From: CAZILN01 sp964540005 | GTDB taxonomy: Bacteria > Bacteroidota > Bacteroidia > Bacteroidales > SM23-62 | Assembly: GCA_964540005.1 (NCBI GenBank) | Contig: CAZILN010000312.1 | Coordinates: forward strand, 1 to 16,293 | Reading direction: 5' to 3' | Length of the DNA: 16,293 nucleotides | Shown: piece by piece, positions 1 through 7,177 of the stretch | Position numbering within the stretch: position 1 is the stretch's first letter | How the letters are laid out: every line of letters begins with the position of its first letter | Notes under the pieces: model-generated | Database searches by the model: none | Seen by the model: only the letters and a program-made list of their open reading frames with translations | What the model was told of the DNA's origin: nothing | Program-made: the position numbers and the translations under genes

Positions 1-58
1 CAAGTCTGCTGCAGCGATTTGTTATACTTTTTCTATTCTTTGTTAGCATCAGCAAATT

Positions 59-775
59 CTAAGACTCAGAAAAACTATATACCAGTCCAAATGAAAAATT
101 CCAGATTTTACTTTTATCTCGAAAGAAATTACTATTATCTCCATACAGAATAGGTTGTTCCCGACGTAAATTGTAGAACCTATATAGACAGCTGATTTCA
201 AGTTTTATCCTTGAAGTAAATAATATATCCATACCGATTCCAACATTTGAGGCTATTCCATAAAATTGCAACTGTTTTTCTGTATGGGTCTCTAGTCTAG
301 GGACATAACACGTGACATTAATTAATTGTTTTCCAATAATATTATAATTAATTTTTGGTTTGATCCGGTTACTATTTTCAAATAAGTATATTGAAAAGCC
401 CAAAGGATATTCTAATATTCTGTATTCTTGTTTAGTGCTCAAGATATAGACATAAGGGCATATTTCTCCAGGTGGAAGAAGGAGACAATGATTAAATACC
501 TCATTAATTGAGAATGTTCGTTTTATATAATTTATTCCCAGATGTATATTAAATCTCTCCATAAAGTTATAGCCTCCGAACAGAGCGACACCATAATTAG
601 TATTGGTTTTAGATGTTGCTTCTAAATCCTGGATAATCCAGTTAAAATGATAGCTGGAATATCTGTATATCTCAGGATTATACTGAATTCCAAAATATAT
701 TCTGCTATTTTGAGCACATGATATGTGACTAATCAATGATAGGAAAAGACAGAATATTAGTTGTTTGTTTTTCAC
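59..775 (-). CDS. Outer-membrane beta-barrel protein, hypothetical
   Basis: This is a predicted exported protein of 238 residues. A hydrophobic Sec signal covers residues 1-21 and ends in SCA-Q. The rest is short amphipathic strands rich in Tyr, Asn and Phe, with barrel-type stretches such as YGVALFGGYNF and FNIHLGINYI, and a C-terminal strand ending WNFSFGLVYSF. This is the pattern of small porin-like/OMP_b-brl proteins of Bacteroidota. No enzymatic motif is visible. The start is GTG; an in-frame TAA lies directly upstream, so the start cannot lie further out. The last Cys of the signal has a poor lipobox (His at -3), so I favour signal peptidase I. Base composition is low in G+C compared with genes after 1,925. 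The class is inferred from signal plus strand pattern; the specific role is unknown. Confidence 0.7.
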   Translation of the reverse strand: MKNKQLIFCLFLSLISHISCAQNSRIYFGIQYNPEIYRYSSYHFNWIIQDLEATSKTNTNYGVALFGGYNFMERFNIHLGINYIKRTFSINEVFNHCLLLPPGEICPYVYILSTKQEYRILEYPLGFSIYLFENSNRIKPKINYNIIGKQLINVTCYVPRLETHTEKQLQFYGIASNVGIGMDILFTSRIKLEISCLYRFYNLRREQPILYGDNSNFFRDKSKIWNFSFGLVYSFSES

Positions 776-1050
776 TTAGATATTTGTTGTTGCTAACTCT
801 TGAATACATTCATTGTTGTTACACTACCTTATCAGAAGTAGAACATAAATTCAACTGCCAATAGCAGTATTATCTACAATTTACATCATTATTCTCCAGT
901 TTACAAAATAATATATTATCCATATCAGAATAATACGAGAATTGTAACATTATTGTAGCAAAGTAAAGTTTAACGGGTTAATTTGTAAATAGCAATATTG
1001 ACACAAATATATTTAGCTGCTGGTGTCTTCTAATATTTTCACAGGATAAA
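776..1050. other. AT-rich spacer, no gene seen
   Basis: This 275-bp stretch lies between the beta-barrel gene and the Ig-like fragment. I see no convincing open frame. It holds a 12-bp interrupted palindrome, TTAAC-GG-GTTAA, at 970-981, and several A/T runs. No full TAnnTTTG promoter with a properly spaced -33 TTG is visible on the minus strand. Confidence 0.5.
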
Positions 1051-1566
1051 CTAATCAGGTCTGGTAATAAATGAAAATGTATATGGTTCTTTCATATTTG
1101 ATCCAAAAATATCACGAGCTTCCGTTCCAATAGTAACAGTGTATTTGGTATTATTTTTTAAGGATTGGGAAGGATTGAACTCCATGACAGTTTTAGAATT
1201 ATTATACCAATTTAATGTGCCGGAAACTTCAGGTGAAATATTCATCGCATTTTGAACAGAAGATTTAAGCATATATGTATTAAAAGTAAGCCGGATATCT
1301 GATGAAGTTGAAACAAACAGTTCTCCATTATTAGGATATGTTGAGCTTAAACCCACGGAAGCAGTTGAAAAGGAAAATGAAAATGGATTACCAAGTTTGA
1401 TTCCATCAAGATCTTTAGCAGTAGAATCAATTGTGATCAGATACGTGGTGTTAGCGTGAAATGCACCACCTGTATAAATTGTTAACTGATTTTTATCAGG
1501 CCAGATGAAAATAATATCGGAAACCGGATGCAGACTAATTGCTTTTTCAGTAGATGTTGGTTCCAT
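1051..1566 (-). CDS. Ig-like (SbsA/Big_5) domain protein, C-terminal fragment
   Basis: The 171-residue frame encodes tandem bacterial Ig-like domains of the SbsA/Big_5 type, which act as spacers in secreted or surface proteins. Residues 1-68 are the second half of one domain (the Y-I-T-D-D-G stretch followed by the FSFSTA strand). Residues 71-170 are a complete second domain: YPNNGE, IRLTFNTYM, SPEVSG, TKYTVTIG, ARDIFG, FSFITR. The ATG at 1566 is unlikely to be a true start. The same frame upstream reads IQITFPRNM, which is the missing first strand of this domain family. The frame then loses sense and the +1-shifted neighbour (1547-1849) becomes the meaningful one. There is no signal peptide. 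The most likely explanation is the 3' piece of a larger gene broken by frameshift or deletion; an assembly error is possible. Confidence 0.65.
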   Translation of the reverse strand: MEPTSTEKAISLHPVSDIIFIWPDKNQLTIYTGGAFHANTTYLITIDSTAKDLDGIKLGNPFSFSFSTASVGLSSTYPNNGELFVSTSSDIRLTFNTYMLKSSVQNAMNISPEVSGTLNWYNNSKTVMEFNPSQSLKNNTKYTVTIGTEARDIFGSNMKEPYTFSFITRPD

Positions 1567-1849
1567 ATTGCGGGGAAAAGTGATCTGTATAACTATCCTT
1601 CTGTGAAACTTTGTAGCTGAATGATGTAATCTTACTATATGTCGTTATTGTAGCCCCCGGATCAAATCCACCGCCCTTTTGAGCATCTGCATAATAGATC
1701 GGATTTGGAGCAGTGGAATATTGACCCCAATAAAAAATACCTTCGGTTGACGGATTGATTACCACAGAATCTACAGGATTAACCTGACTGGCAATAACGA
1801 CTGCTTCGCTGGTGGTCTGGATTACTTTCCCGACTATGTTACCGTGCAT
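1547..1849 (-). pseudogene. N-terminal fragment of the same broken secreted protein
   Basis: The frame from ATG 1849 gives 100 residues, but it is open further back to about 1906, where a TGA stops it. The extra 19 codons read like coding sequence (NCYETDPRFFNDA). No start codon or signal peptide is present, so the 5' end seems lost just 18 bp from the neighbouring hydrolase stop. Residues after M1 (GNIVGKVIQTT, NPSTEGIFYWGQYS, GGGFDPGATITTYSKITS) look like a beta-rich extracellular domain I cannot name. Meaningful sequence ends near 1,580-1,600, where the Ig-like frame takes over. I read this and 1051-1566 as one decayed gene. The overlap with the next frame is short (20 bp) and consistent with a frameshift. 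Confidence 0.5.
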
Positions 1850-1924
1850 TGCATCATTAAAGAATCGTGGGTCGGTTTCATAACAGTTTTTTGGATGGCG
1901 GTCAGATCAAATAACGGGTGGGTT

Positions 1925-3307
1925 TTATTCCTCATCCCGGGGAAGGGGCTCATCGCACCTGTCACATTTTTGAGGTGAGGCACGGCCGGACAGTATCACT
2001 GATTCAATATCTCCTTCCTGGTTCCGCTTAAAACTCAATGTTTCAATTCCCTCTTCAAAAAAGAACTGATCGGCGTCAAAAGGCAGGATCCTGTATTTAG
2101 GACCCCTGTTACGCTGAGAATAAAGCTTGCCATCTTCGAAAGTAATGATCCTGCGGTCATCATTCTGCATCTTATAAACACCCTCTAAATCCCTCAATGT
2201 TTCATCAGGCATCTCAATCTCCTCCCATTCAAATGGTTTTCCTATAGTAATGGCTGCTATCCTGGCTGCCGCTTCCCCGGGTGGATTACAATCACAATTA
2301 GTAAAGACCGCCACAAAGACTTTTTCCTCCGGGAGATAAAGGGAGTAGGTCAAATAACCATTAATACCGCCACCGTGTTCTATGGCAGGACTTTGCTGAA
2401 TATACTGCAGGGCCCATCCATAGCCGTAATCAATCTCCTGTCCGTTATTCAGCCTGCTGCGCGTATGTGCCTTTTCGAGGCTTTCCCTGCTGACCACCTC
2501 ATAATTCATTACGGCCTGGTACCAGGTAAAAAGGTCATCAACTGTCGAAAGCAATGAACCGGCTGCGTATGGTTGTGTCATACTGAGAAAATTGGCATTC
2601 TGATATTCGTCCCCGTTCTTTTGATAACCGGAGGCACGGTTCCTGATTATTCTGGTGGTATTTCCATAATAAGAGTTTTCCATTCCAAGAGGCTTGAAGA
2701 AATTTTCATCCAGGTATTCTTCGTAAGTCTGTCCTGATACCTCCTCAATAATATACCCCAGCATGAAGTAGGCCGAATTGTTATACAGGTGCCGCTCCCC
2801 TGGCTCAAAATCCATTGGCTCGTTTTTAAAAAAATCAATCAGTTCCCCGGGAGTAAAGTCATTCTTCCGTACTTCGGGCGTCCACTTCTCAATTCCTGTG
2901 TAACTCCTGATGCCGGAGGTGTGGGTGAGTAAATGCTCAATGGTAATGGTATGCCCGTGGGTCGGGAAATCTTCAATATAATCCGTAATATCATCCTGCA
3001 GTGTCAGTTTGCCTTCTTCCATCAGCCTGAGGATGGCACAGGCTGTAAACTGTTTGGTGATGGAACCTATCCTGAAGACATTTTCCGGTTTCAGGGCAAC
3101 ATCCAGTTCAAGATCGGCCATGCCGAATGCTTTGCGGTAGATCACATTTCCCTCTTTAGCAACCAGGGCAACGCAACCCGGACCATCAGCCGGATATTGT
3201 GCGGAGAGAATTTCATCAAACCGGCTTTCCTGTATCTGACAGGAAGTACTATAAAATACAAGGAAAAGAAGGATCAGGAACAAATGAAAAATACTTGCCT
3301 TTCTCAT
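1925..3307 (-). CDS. Serine hydrolase lipoprotein (beta-lactamase/PBP4* fold)
   Basis: The 460-residue protein belongs to the class C beta-lactamase/penicillin-binding fold family of serine hydrolases and esterases. Residues 1-22 are a signal ending in a lipobox (STS-C23), so it is probably lipid-anchored. The catalytic motifs are intact: SxxK is S82-I-T-K85, YxN is Y175-N-N177, and the third motif is H311-G-G. A C-terminal beta domain at about 360-440, like DUF3471, follows the catalytic domain. There is a CxxC at 448-451 and a CxC at 338-340. Family members hydrolyse peptides, esters or cell-wall-type amides, so the substrate cannot be given. The start sits 15 bp after the stop of the small membrane gene, which suggests co-transcription. 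Its own stop is close to the broken Ig-like gene. Confidence 0.9.
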   Translation of the reverse strand: MRKASIFHLFLILLFLVFYSTSCQIQESRFDEILSAQYPADGPGCVALVAKEGNVIYRKAFGMADLELDVALKPENVFRIGSITKQFTACAILRLMEEGKLTLQDDITDYIEDFPTHGHTITIEHLLTHTSGIRSYTGIEKWTPEVRKNDFTPGELIDFFKNEPMDFEPGERHLYNNSAYFMLGYIIEEVSGQTYEEYLDENFFKPLGMENSYYGNTTRIIRNRASGYQKNGDEYQNANFLSMTQPYAAGSLLSTVDDLFTWYQAVMNYEVVSRESLEKAHTRSRLNNGQEIDYGYGWALQYIQQSPAIEHGGGINGYLTYSLYLPEEKVFVAVFTNCDCNPPGEAAARIAAITIGKPFEWEEIEMPDETLRDLEGVYKMQNDDRRIITFEDGKLYSQRNRGPKYRILPFDADQFFFEEGIETLSFKRNQEGDIESVILSGRASPQKCDRCDEPLPRDEE

Positions 3308-3322
3308 GTTTGGGTTGTAACA

Positions 3323-3595
3323 TCAAATCTTATCGAAAAAAACTATGATGAGGATAAAACAGACAAGAGCAATGTTAACCGAAATTAACCAGATATAATA
3401 TAGGGGGCCGGTCCTGCCTGTCTCATTTCTGGTAAATTCACTGTATAGTTTCAGGTACCGGAAAATAAACAGATTGATAAATAAGAAATTCTCAGTTTTC
3501 TGGTTTCGTTGAACCAGGTAATTGTAAACCAATATTGTCGTAACTATAAAAACAATAATTGAAAGTGCCCCGAAAAGTATTAGTATTGCAGCCAT
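3323..3595 (-). CDS. Small two-helix membrane protein, hypothetical
   Basis: I chose the ATG at 3595, giving 90 residues. The open frame extends back to an ATG at 3670 (115 residues), but those extra 25 codons run through the tandem repeats and a Pro/Gly-rich stretch that does not look like protein. Two hydrophobic helices are clear at about 3-24 and 66-86. Between them lies a loop rich in Asn, Phe and basic residues (NYLVQRNQKTENF, FTRNETGRTG). No known motif is recognised. It sits between the PafA-like gene and the serine hydrolase, 15 bp from the latter, and probably belongs to the same transcript. A 7-of-8 match to the -7 element (TATCTTTA, minus strand, 3600-3607) lies only 4 bp from this start, so it would imply a leaderless message; I give it little weight. 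Confidence 0.6.
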   Translation of the reverse strand: MAAILILFGALSIIVFIVTTILVYNYLVQRNQKTENFLFINLFIFRYLKLYSEFTRNETGRTGPLYYIWLISVNIALVCFILIIVFFDKI

Positions 3596-3640
3596 AATAT
3601 AAAGATACAAAAAATCAGGTATAATTCTTCCGGGGCCTGG

Positions 3641-3700
3641 TTCAGGGCTTACTCTGCCAGTACAGAGCATACCCTGCCAGATCAGGGCTTACTCTACCAG
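3641..3700. repeat. Three tandem 20-bp imperfect repeats
   Basis: Three head-to-tail units of exactly 20 bp occupy 3641-3660, 3661-3680 and 3681-3700. Plus-strand units read TTCAGGGCTTACTCTGCCAG, TACAGAGCATACCCTGCCAG and ATCAGGGCTTACTCTACCAG. Units 1 and 3 differ at two positions; unit 2 is more diverged. Unit 3 contains the TAA stop (3689-3691) and last four codons of the PafA-like gene, so the gene's 3' end appears to have been duplicated outward. No hairpin or T-run makes this a terminator. Confidence 0.85.
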
Positions 3701-5347
3701 CTCAAGGATGATATCCCCCTGGGAAGCATTGGGCCTGGAAATATCCAGGAAATAGGACAGGGTGGGGACAATATCTATCATGTTTACCGGCCGGCTGATG
3801 GAGGAGCGTTTGATCTTCCAACCGTACCATATCAAGGGGACATGATTATCGGCTATATAGGAAGAATGGTAAGAAGCCCCTTCCTCCGGTTTTTCGGTCC
3901 AGCCGGGTGAAAGGCTTATGATAACATCTCCCGAGCGTTTCTGGTGAAAACCGTTCTGCATTTTTCTGAAAACCCCATCTGTGAAACTGGTGGTTTGCAG
4001 GATGTATGAAGTTGTTGCATTGGATACCCCTTCAAACTGTATCAGGAACTGTGCGACCCTGTCCTGTATCTCCTGCAGGGGGATCTGTGAATCCTCAATC
4101 AGTTCGCGGTTCAGATACAGTTGCTGGGCATAGTAATGCTTGATCCAGTTCCCTTTCTCGTATATTATATTCATATAGGACCCCAGCAGTGATATGGCAC
4201 TCATGTAGGCGAACTCGCCTGAAGGTATCCTGTGCTCTGTGAGGTATTCCGGATTGTAGGTCAGTCCGTGATCAGCCGTAAGAATCACCAGGGTATTTTC
4301 CTCACCAAGGTAATCATCAAGGAAAGAAAGAAAATGCGCTATCTCTGCGTCCAGCCTCAATACAGCATCCTGCATTTCGACTGAATTGGATCCGAAGCGT
4401 TTCCCGATATGTTCATTTGCAGAAAACCCGATGGTAAGCATGTCTGTAAATTCATCATAGCCAAGGCTATCGTTCACTATACAGGCAATGGCAAAATCCT
4501 TGGTGTATACATTACCCCAGGGTGTGGACTTAAGCAAGCCGTAATTCCTTTCACCCCTTCGGACCAGGCTCAGGGTATTCAGGTCATAGGGAAAATAATT
4601 CCTCCCATTAAATCCTGATTCATAAGTACTGGTATCCCCCCAGCTTTCGGTATATGTGTCAAGGGGGTAAAGGGTTTCCCAGGTACGTTCAAGGTAAGTA
4701 TCGGGAAGTTTCTTTGCATTGAAATCATCCACCCATACCGGCAGGGAATCCATATAATAAGTACTGCTTACCCAGTTCCCTGAAACATCATCGTACCAGT
4801 AGGCATAATCAGCTGTATGACCGGATGACAGTATGGCTGCACTGTTATCGATGGCGATCCCGGCCACCTTTGATTTAAAATTATTGGACAGTTTGAGTTC
4901 ATCACCCAGGGTGGATGCCAGCAGCTGTGCGGGCGAGGCCCTGCCCGCTTCGTAACTGCCTCCCACAGTCCGCATGCCCTCATCCATAACACAATTAATG
5001 ATCTCATCCTTAAGGCTTACATACCAGTTATTCGAAATAATCCCGTGATGGGAGGGATAGGCCCCGGTGGATATGGTGGCATGCCCCACCGAAGTTTCGT
5101 TCAGAAGGTAGTTGTACTGTGCATTCTTACAGAAACTTCCTTCCTGAACCATCTTCTTCAGGCCGTTTTCATCAAGCTTGTCCCAGAACTTATAGATATA
5201 ATCATACCGGAACTGATCGATGACAATAGTCACGATAAGTTTTGGCTTTTCAGGAGGCAGGCTCTTATGATTCTGTCCCAGGAGGTTGAGAGTACCTGAA
5301 AAAATGATAGTTGCTGCCAACAGCGGGCTTCTTCTTGATATCTTCAT
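3689..5347 (-). CDS. PafA-like alkaline phosphatase superfamily protein, divergent site
   Basis: I chose the ATG at 5347 (552 residues) because it begins a clean signal peptide (MKISRRSPLLAATIIFSG). An upstream ATG at 5407 would place a -7 promoter element inside the gene. The fold matches PafA/type I phosphodiesterase enzymes. Numbered from this start, D44 (IVIDQF), nucleophile T105-equivalent T85 (ETSVGHAT), N106, D359-H360 (TADHG) and H502 (NHVPL) align with PafA D38, T79, N100, D352-H353 and H486, with near-identical spacing. Four other positions differ: PafA D305 and H309 correspond to E312 and K316, and K162 and R164 fall at about D167 and S169. One zinc site and the phosphate clamp are therefore altered. 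It may act on another phosphoester, or be weakly active. It lies in the ychF-to-hydrolase run. Confidence 0.85.
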   Translation of the reverse strand: MKISRRSPLLAATIIFSGTLNLLGQNHKSLPPEKPKLIVTIVIDQFRYDYIYKFWDKLDENGLKKMVQEGSFCKNAQYNYLLNETSVGHATISTGAYPSHHGIISNNWYVSLKDEIINCVMDEGMRTVGGSYEAGRASPAQLLASTLGDELKLSNNFKSKVAGIAIDNSAAILSSGHTADYAYWYDDVSGNWVSSTYYMDSLPVWVDDFNAKKLPDTYLERTWETLYPLDTYTESWGDTSTYESGFNGRNYFPYDLNTLSLVRRGERNYGLLKSTPWGNVYTKDFAIACIVNDSLGYDEFTDMLTIGFSANEHIGKRFGSNSVEMQDAVLRLDAEIAHFLSFLDDYLGEENTLVILTADHGLTYNPEYLTEHRIPSGEFAYMSAISLLGSYMNIIYEKGNWIKHYYAQQLYLNRELIEDSQIPLQEIQDRVAQFLIQFEGVSNATTSYILQTTSFTDGVFRKMQNGFHQKRSGDVIISLSPGWTEKPEEGASYHSSYIADNHVPLIWYGWKIKRSSISRPVNMIDIVPTLSYFLDISRPNASQGDIILELVE

Positions 5348-5369
5348 CTTATAGGCTGATAACAGGACG

Positions 5370-5377
5370 CAAATATA
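5370..5377 (-). promoter_or_regulatory. Bacteroidota -7 element (TATATTTG)
   Basis: The minus strand reads TATATTTG, an exact match to the TAnnTTTG -7 consensus, 22 bp upstream of the chosen ATG at 5347. A leader of roughly 15 nt would follow. No TTG is found at the usual -33 spacing, so the promoter is only partly supported. Its position favours the downstream start codon over the one at 5407. Confidence 0.4.
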
Positions 5378-5379
5378 AC

Positions 5380-5395
5380 AAAAAAGCCTAAGGCT
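5380..5395 (-). terminator. Weak hairpin plus T-run after the carboxypeptidase gene
   Basis: On the minus strand, downstream of the carboxypeptidase stop (5428), an 11-nt palindrome AGCCTTAGGCT runs straight into six T residues. The stem is only about four base pairs, so termination is probably partial. A 9-bp direct repeat GCTGATGCA (plus strand, 5393-5401 and 5410-5418) lies beside it. Confidence 0.3.
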
Positions 5396-5427
5396 GATGC
5401 ACGGCAAATGCTGATGCAGGGTGAAAA

Positions 5428-7161
5428 TCAGTGGATCTGTATATGCTTGAGAGTAAATACCTGTCCACCAATGGTCAGCTGCAGCAGATAAAATCCTCCA
5501 GGCAGGAGTCCGGCCAGTTCAATTTCATTTATACCTGGCCGGGATGAGTGGTGGATCTCGGGCCCGAGGAGGCGTCCGGAAAGGTCGAAGACCGACAGCC
5601 GTGCATCAGCATTACCTTCACTCTCAAAAAAGAGCCTTGTCCCTTTCAGACTGACATTATGGATTTTACCCCGTAATTCATGCATGCCGATGTACAGAGG
5701 GTCCAGCCGGACGGCCAGCCGTGTCATTTGCCTGTCGTATATCGGGACACCCTCAATGGATTTATCAATATATCCGGGGGCCGATACATCAACGATATAG
5801 CTGCCTTCTTTCAGGTACCTGAACCAGCTTCCGTCAAGGCTGTCTGAAAATATACCGGAATTATCCACATCGTGGTCCGGTATCTCTATCATTGCCTTTA
5901 CAGGCTCTCCGCTGACTGCATCCCGGACTGTTCCGGCTACCCCGAACAGGGCCTGTTCCATATAATGCAGCAGGGCCTCCCTGTTATACACCCAGAGTTC
6001 AGGCAGGGCTGACTCAGGGGGCATTTTAGCAAGGCTGAGCTCCATGGTCACTTCGCGGGAGTTCAGGTAATAATTGACATAATCCATCCGGCCCCCGGCG
6101 ATACGGTACCAGTCAATCCCGCGGGTTATCCCGTCAGGGAATGCCAGGAAATAGCCGTCACTATGAGCTTTCACGGTATCTGCATAATCTTTGCTTATAA
6201 GTATATACCAGTCCTCATCGGCGTGTGTATGGGTCCATGTATCCCATGGATAGTTTATCACCTCGGTCCCGCCATGGAGATTGGCCGACAGATCCGGTTT
6301 GTGTTTCTTCATAAACTCCATCATGGCAATGGTTTCGGGCTGATAGCCCACACCGTCGGGATGTCCCCCCTCCAAGGGATCCGGAAAATCCCGGTTCAGG
6401 TCCTTCCCGACAAAATTATTCCTCCTTGCCCCGGAAACCGATTCATTGCCTAAAAAGTAGGTCCCGTCCGGATTGGCCAGGGGATTGATCCAGATCTCTG
6501 ACTCATCCAGCAGCCTGCTTACCAGGCTGTTCTTATTGTAATTGCTCAGAAGGTAATTTATAAGCTTCAGCATCAGTATATACCCTGTTGGTTCATCCCC
6601 GTGCATGGTTGATGTATAGAAGAAAACAGGTTCAGGTTCCGTGGTATGTACTTCAGCGGAAATTTTTACTGCCAATATCGCCCTGTTCAGTATGCTGAAG
6701 CCAATAGTATCCAGCCTGCATATACCGGGATAGGAACTGGCAAATCCATACATGATATCAAGGTATTCCTGGTATGAGGGATAGCTGTTCAACTCATCAA
6801 GACTGAAGGCGGTATTATCGTTTTTCAGCTTGTGGAGAAGCGAGGGGGGTGTCAGGACTTCAAAAGGAATTCCGAGGCTGTAAAATTCATCGAATTCCCG
6901 GGGACTGGCATAGGCATAAACATACCCGTTCCGGATATCGTCGACGGATATCTTTCCGCTTAACTCCTGAGCCATCACTGTGGCTGTCTGTGGGGAAAAC
7001 CGAAAATAAACCTCACCTCTTTCGGTGAGTATAAGGTACGCTGCTTCCTGTTGTGTGAGGGGAAAATACAGGTTTTTCACCTGTGCCTTCAGCTGATCTT
7101 GCTGCACACCGGTCACAGAACAGAATATCAGCAGAATGAAGGATCTGATTGAGTTCCGCAT
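5428..7161 (-). CDS. M14 zinc carboxypeptidase with T9SS sorting domain
   Basis: I chose the ATG at 7161 (577 residues), which starts a signal peptide at residues 1-27. The open frame reaches 7185 but would then overlap ychF. The catalytic domain is about 120-400. Zinc ligands are H187-G-D-E190 and H296 (NLHGG), the DLNRDF substrate-binding stretch is at 254-259, and the catalytic Glu is E374 (TMELSLAK). The protein should remove C-terminal residues from peptides outside the cell. A carboxypeptidase-regulatory-like beta domain follows at about 405-487. The last 75 residues (SVFDLSGRLLG, LAGLLPGGFYLLQL, LKHIQIH) match a type-A C-terminal sorting domain, so the type IX system probably exports it. 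It starts 16 bp after the ychF stop. All key residues are present. Confidence 0.92.
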   Translation of the reverse strand: MRNSIRSFILLIFCSVTGVQQDQLKAQVKNLYFPLTQQEAAYLILTERGEVYFRFSPQTATVMAQELSGKISVDDIRNGYVYAYASPREFDEFYSLGIPFEVLTPPSLLHKLKNDNTAFSLDELNSYPSYQEYLDIMYGFASSYPGICRLDTIGFSILNRAILAVKISAEVHTTEPEPVFFYTSTMHGDEPTGYILMLKLINYLLSNYNKNSLVSRLLDESEIWINPLANPDGTYFLGNESVSGARRNNFVGKDLNRDFPDPLEGGHPDGVGYQPETIAMMEFMKKHKPDLSANLHGGTEVINYPWDTWTHTHADEDWYILISKDYADTVKAHSDGYFLAFPDGITRGIDWYRIAGGRMDYVNYYLNSREVTMELSLAKMPPESALPELWVYNREALLHYMEQALFGVAGTVRDAVSGEPVKAMIEIPDHDVDNSGIFSDSLDGSWFRYLKEGSYIVDVSAPGYIDKSIEGVPIYDRQMTRLAVRLDPLYIGMHELRGKIHNVSLKGTRLFFESEGNADARLSVFDLSGRLLGPEIHHSSRPGINEIELAGLLPGGFYLLQLTIGGQVFTLKHIQIH

Positions 7162-7177
7162 AATACGCAGCTCTGGT

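Noticed and set aside
3641..3700. CRISPR array.
   Set aside because: Units are directly adjacent with no spacers, and no cas genes are present.
5348..5407. Twenty-residue N-terminal extension of the PafA-like protein.
   Set aside because: It contains a -7 promoter element and a terminator-like T-run, and would put a second hydrophobic segment ahead of a normal signal peptide.
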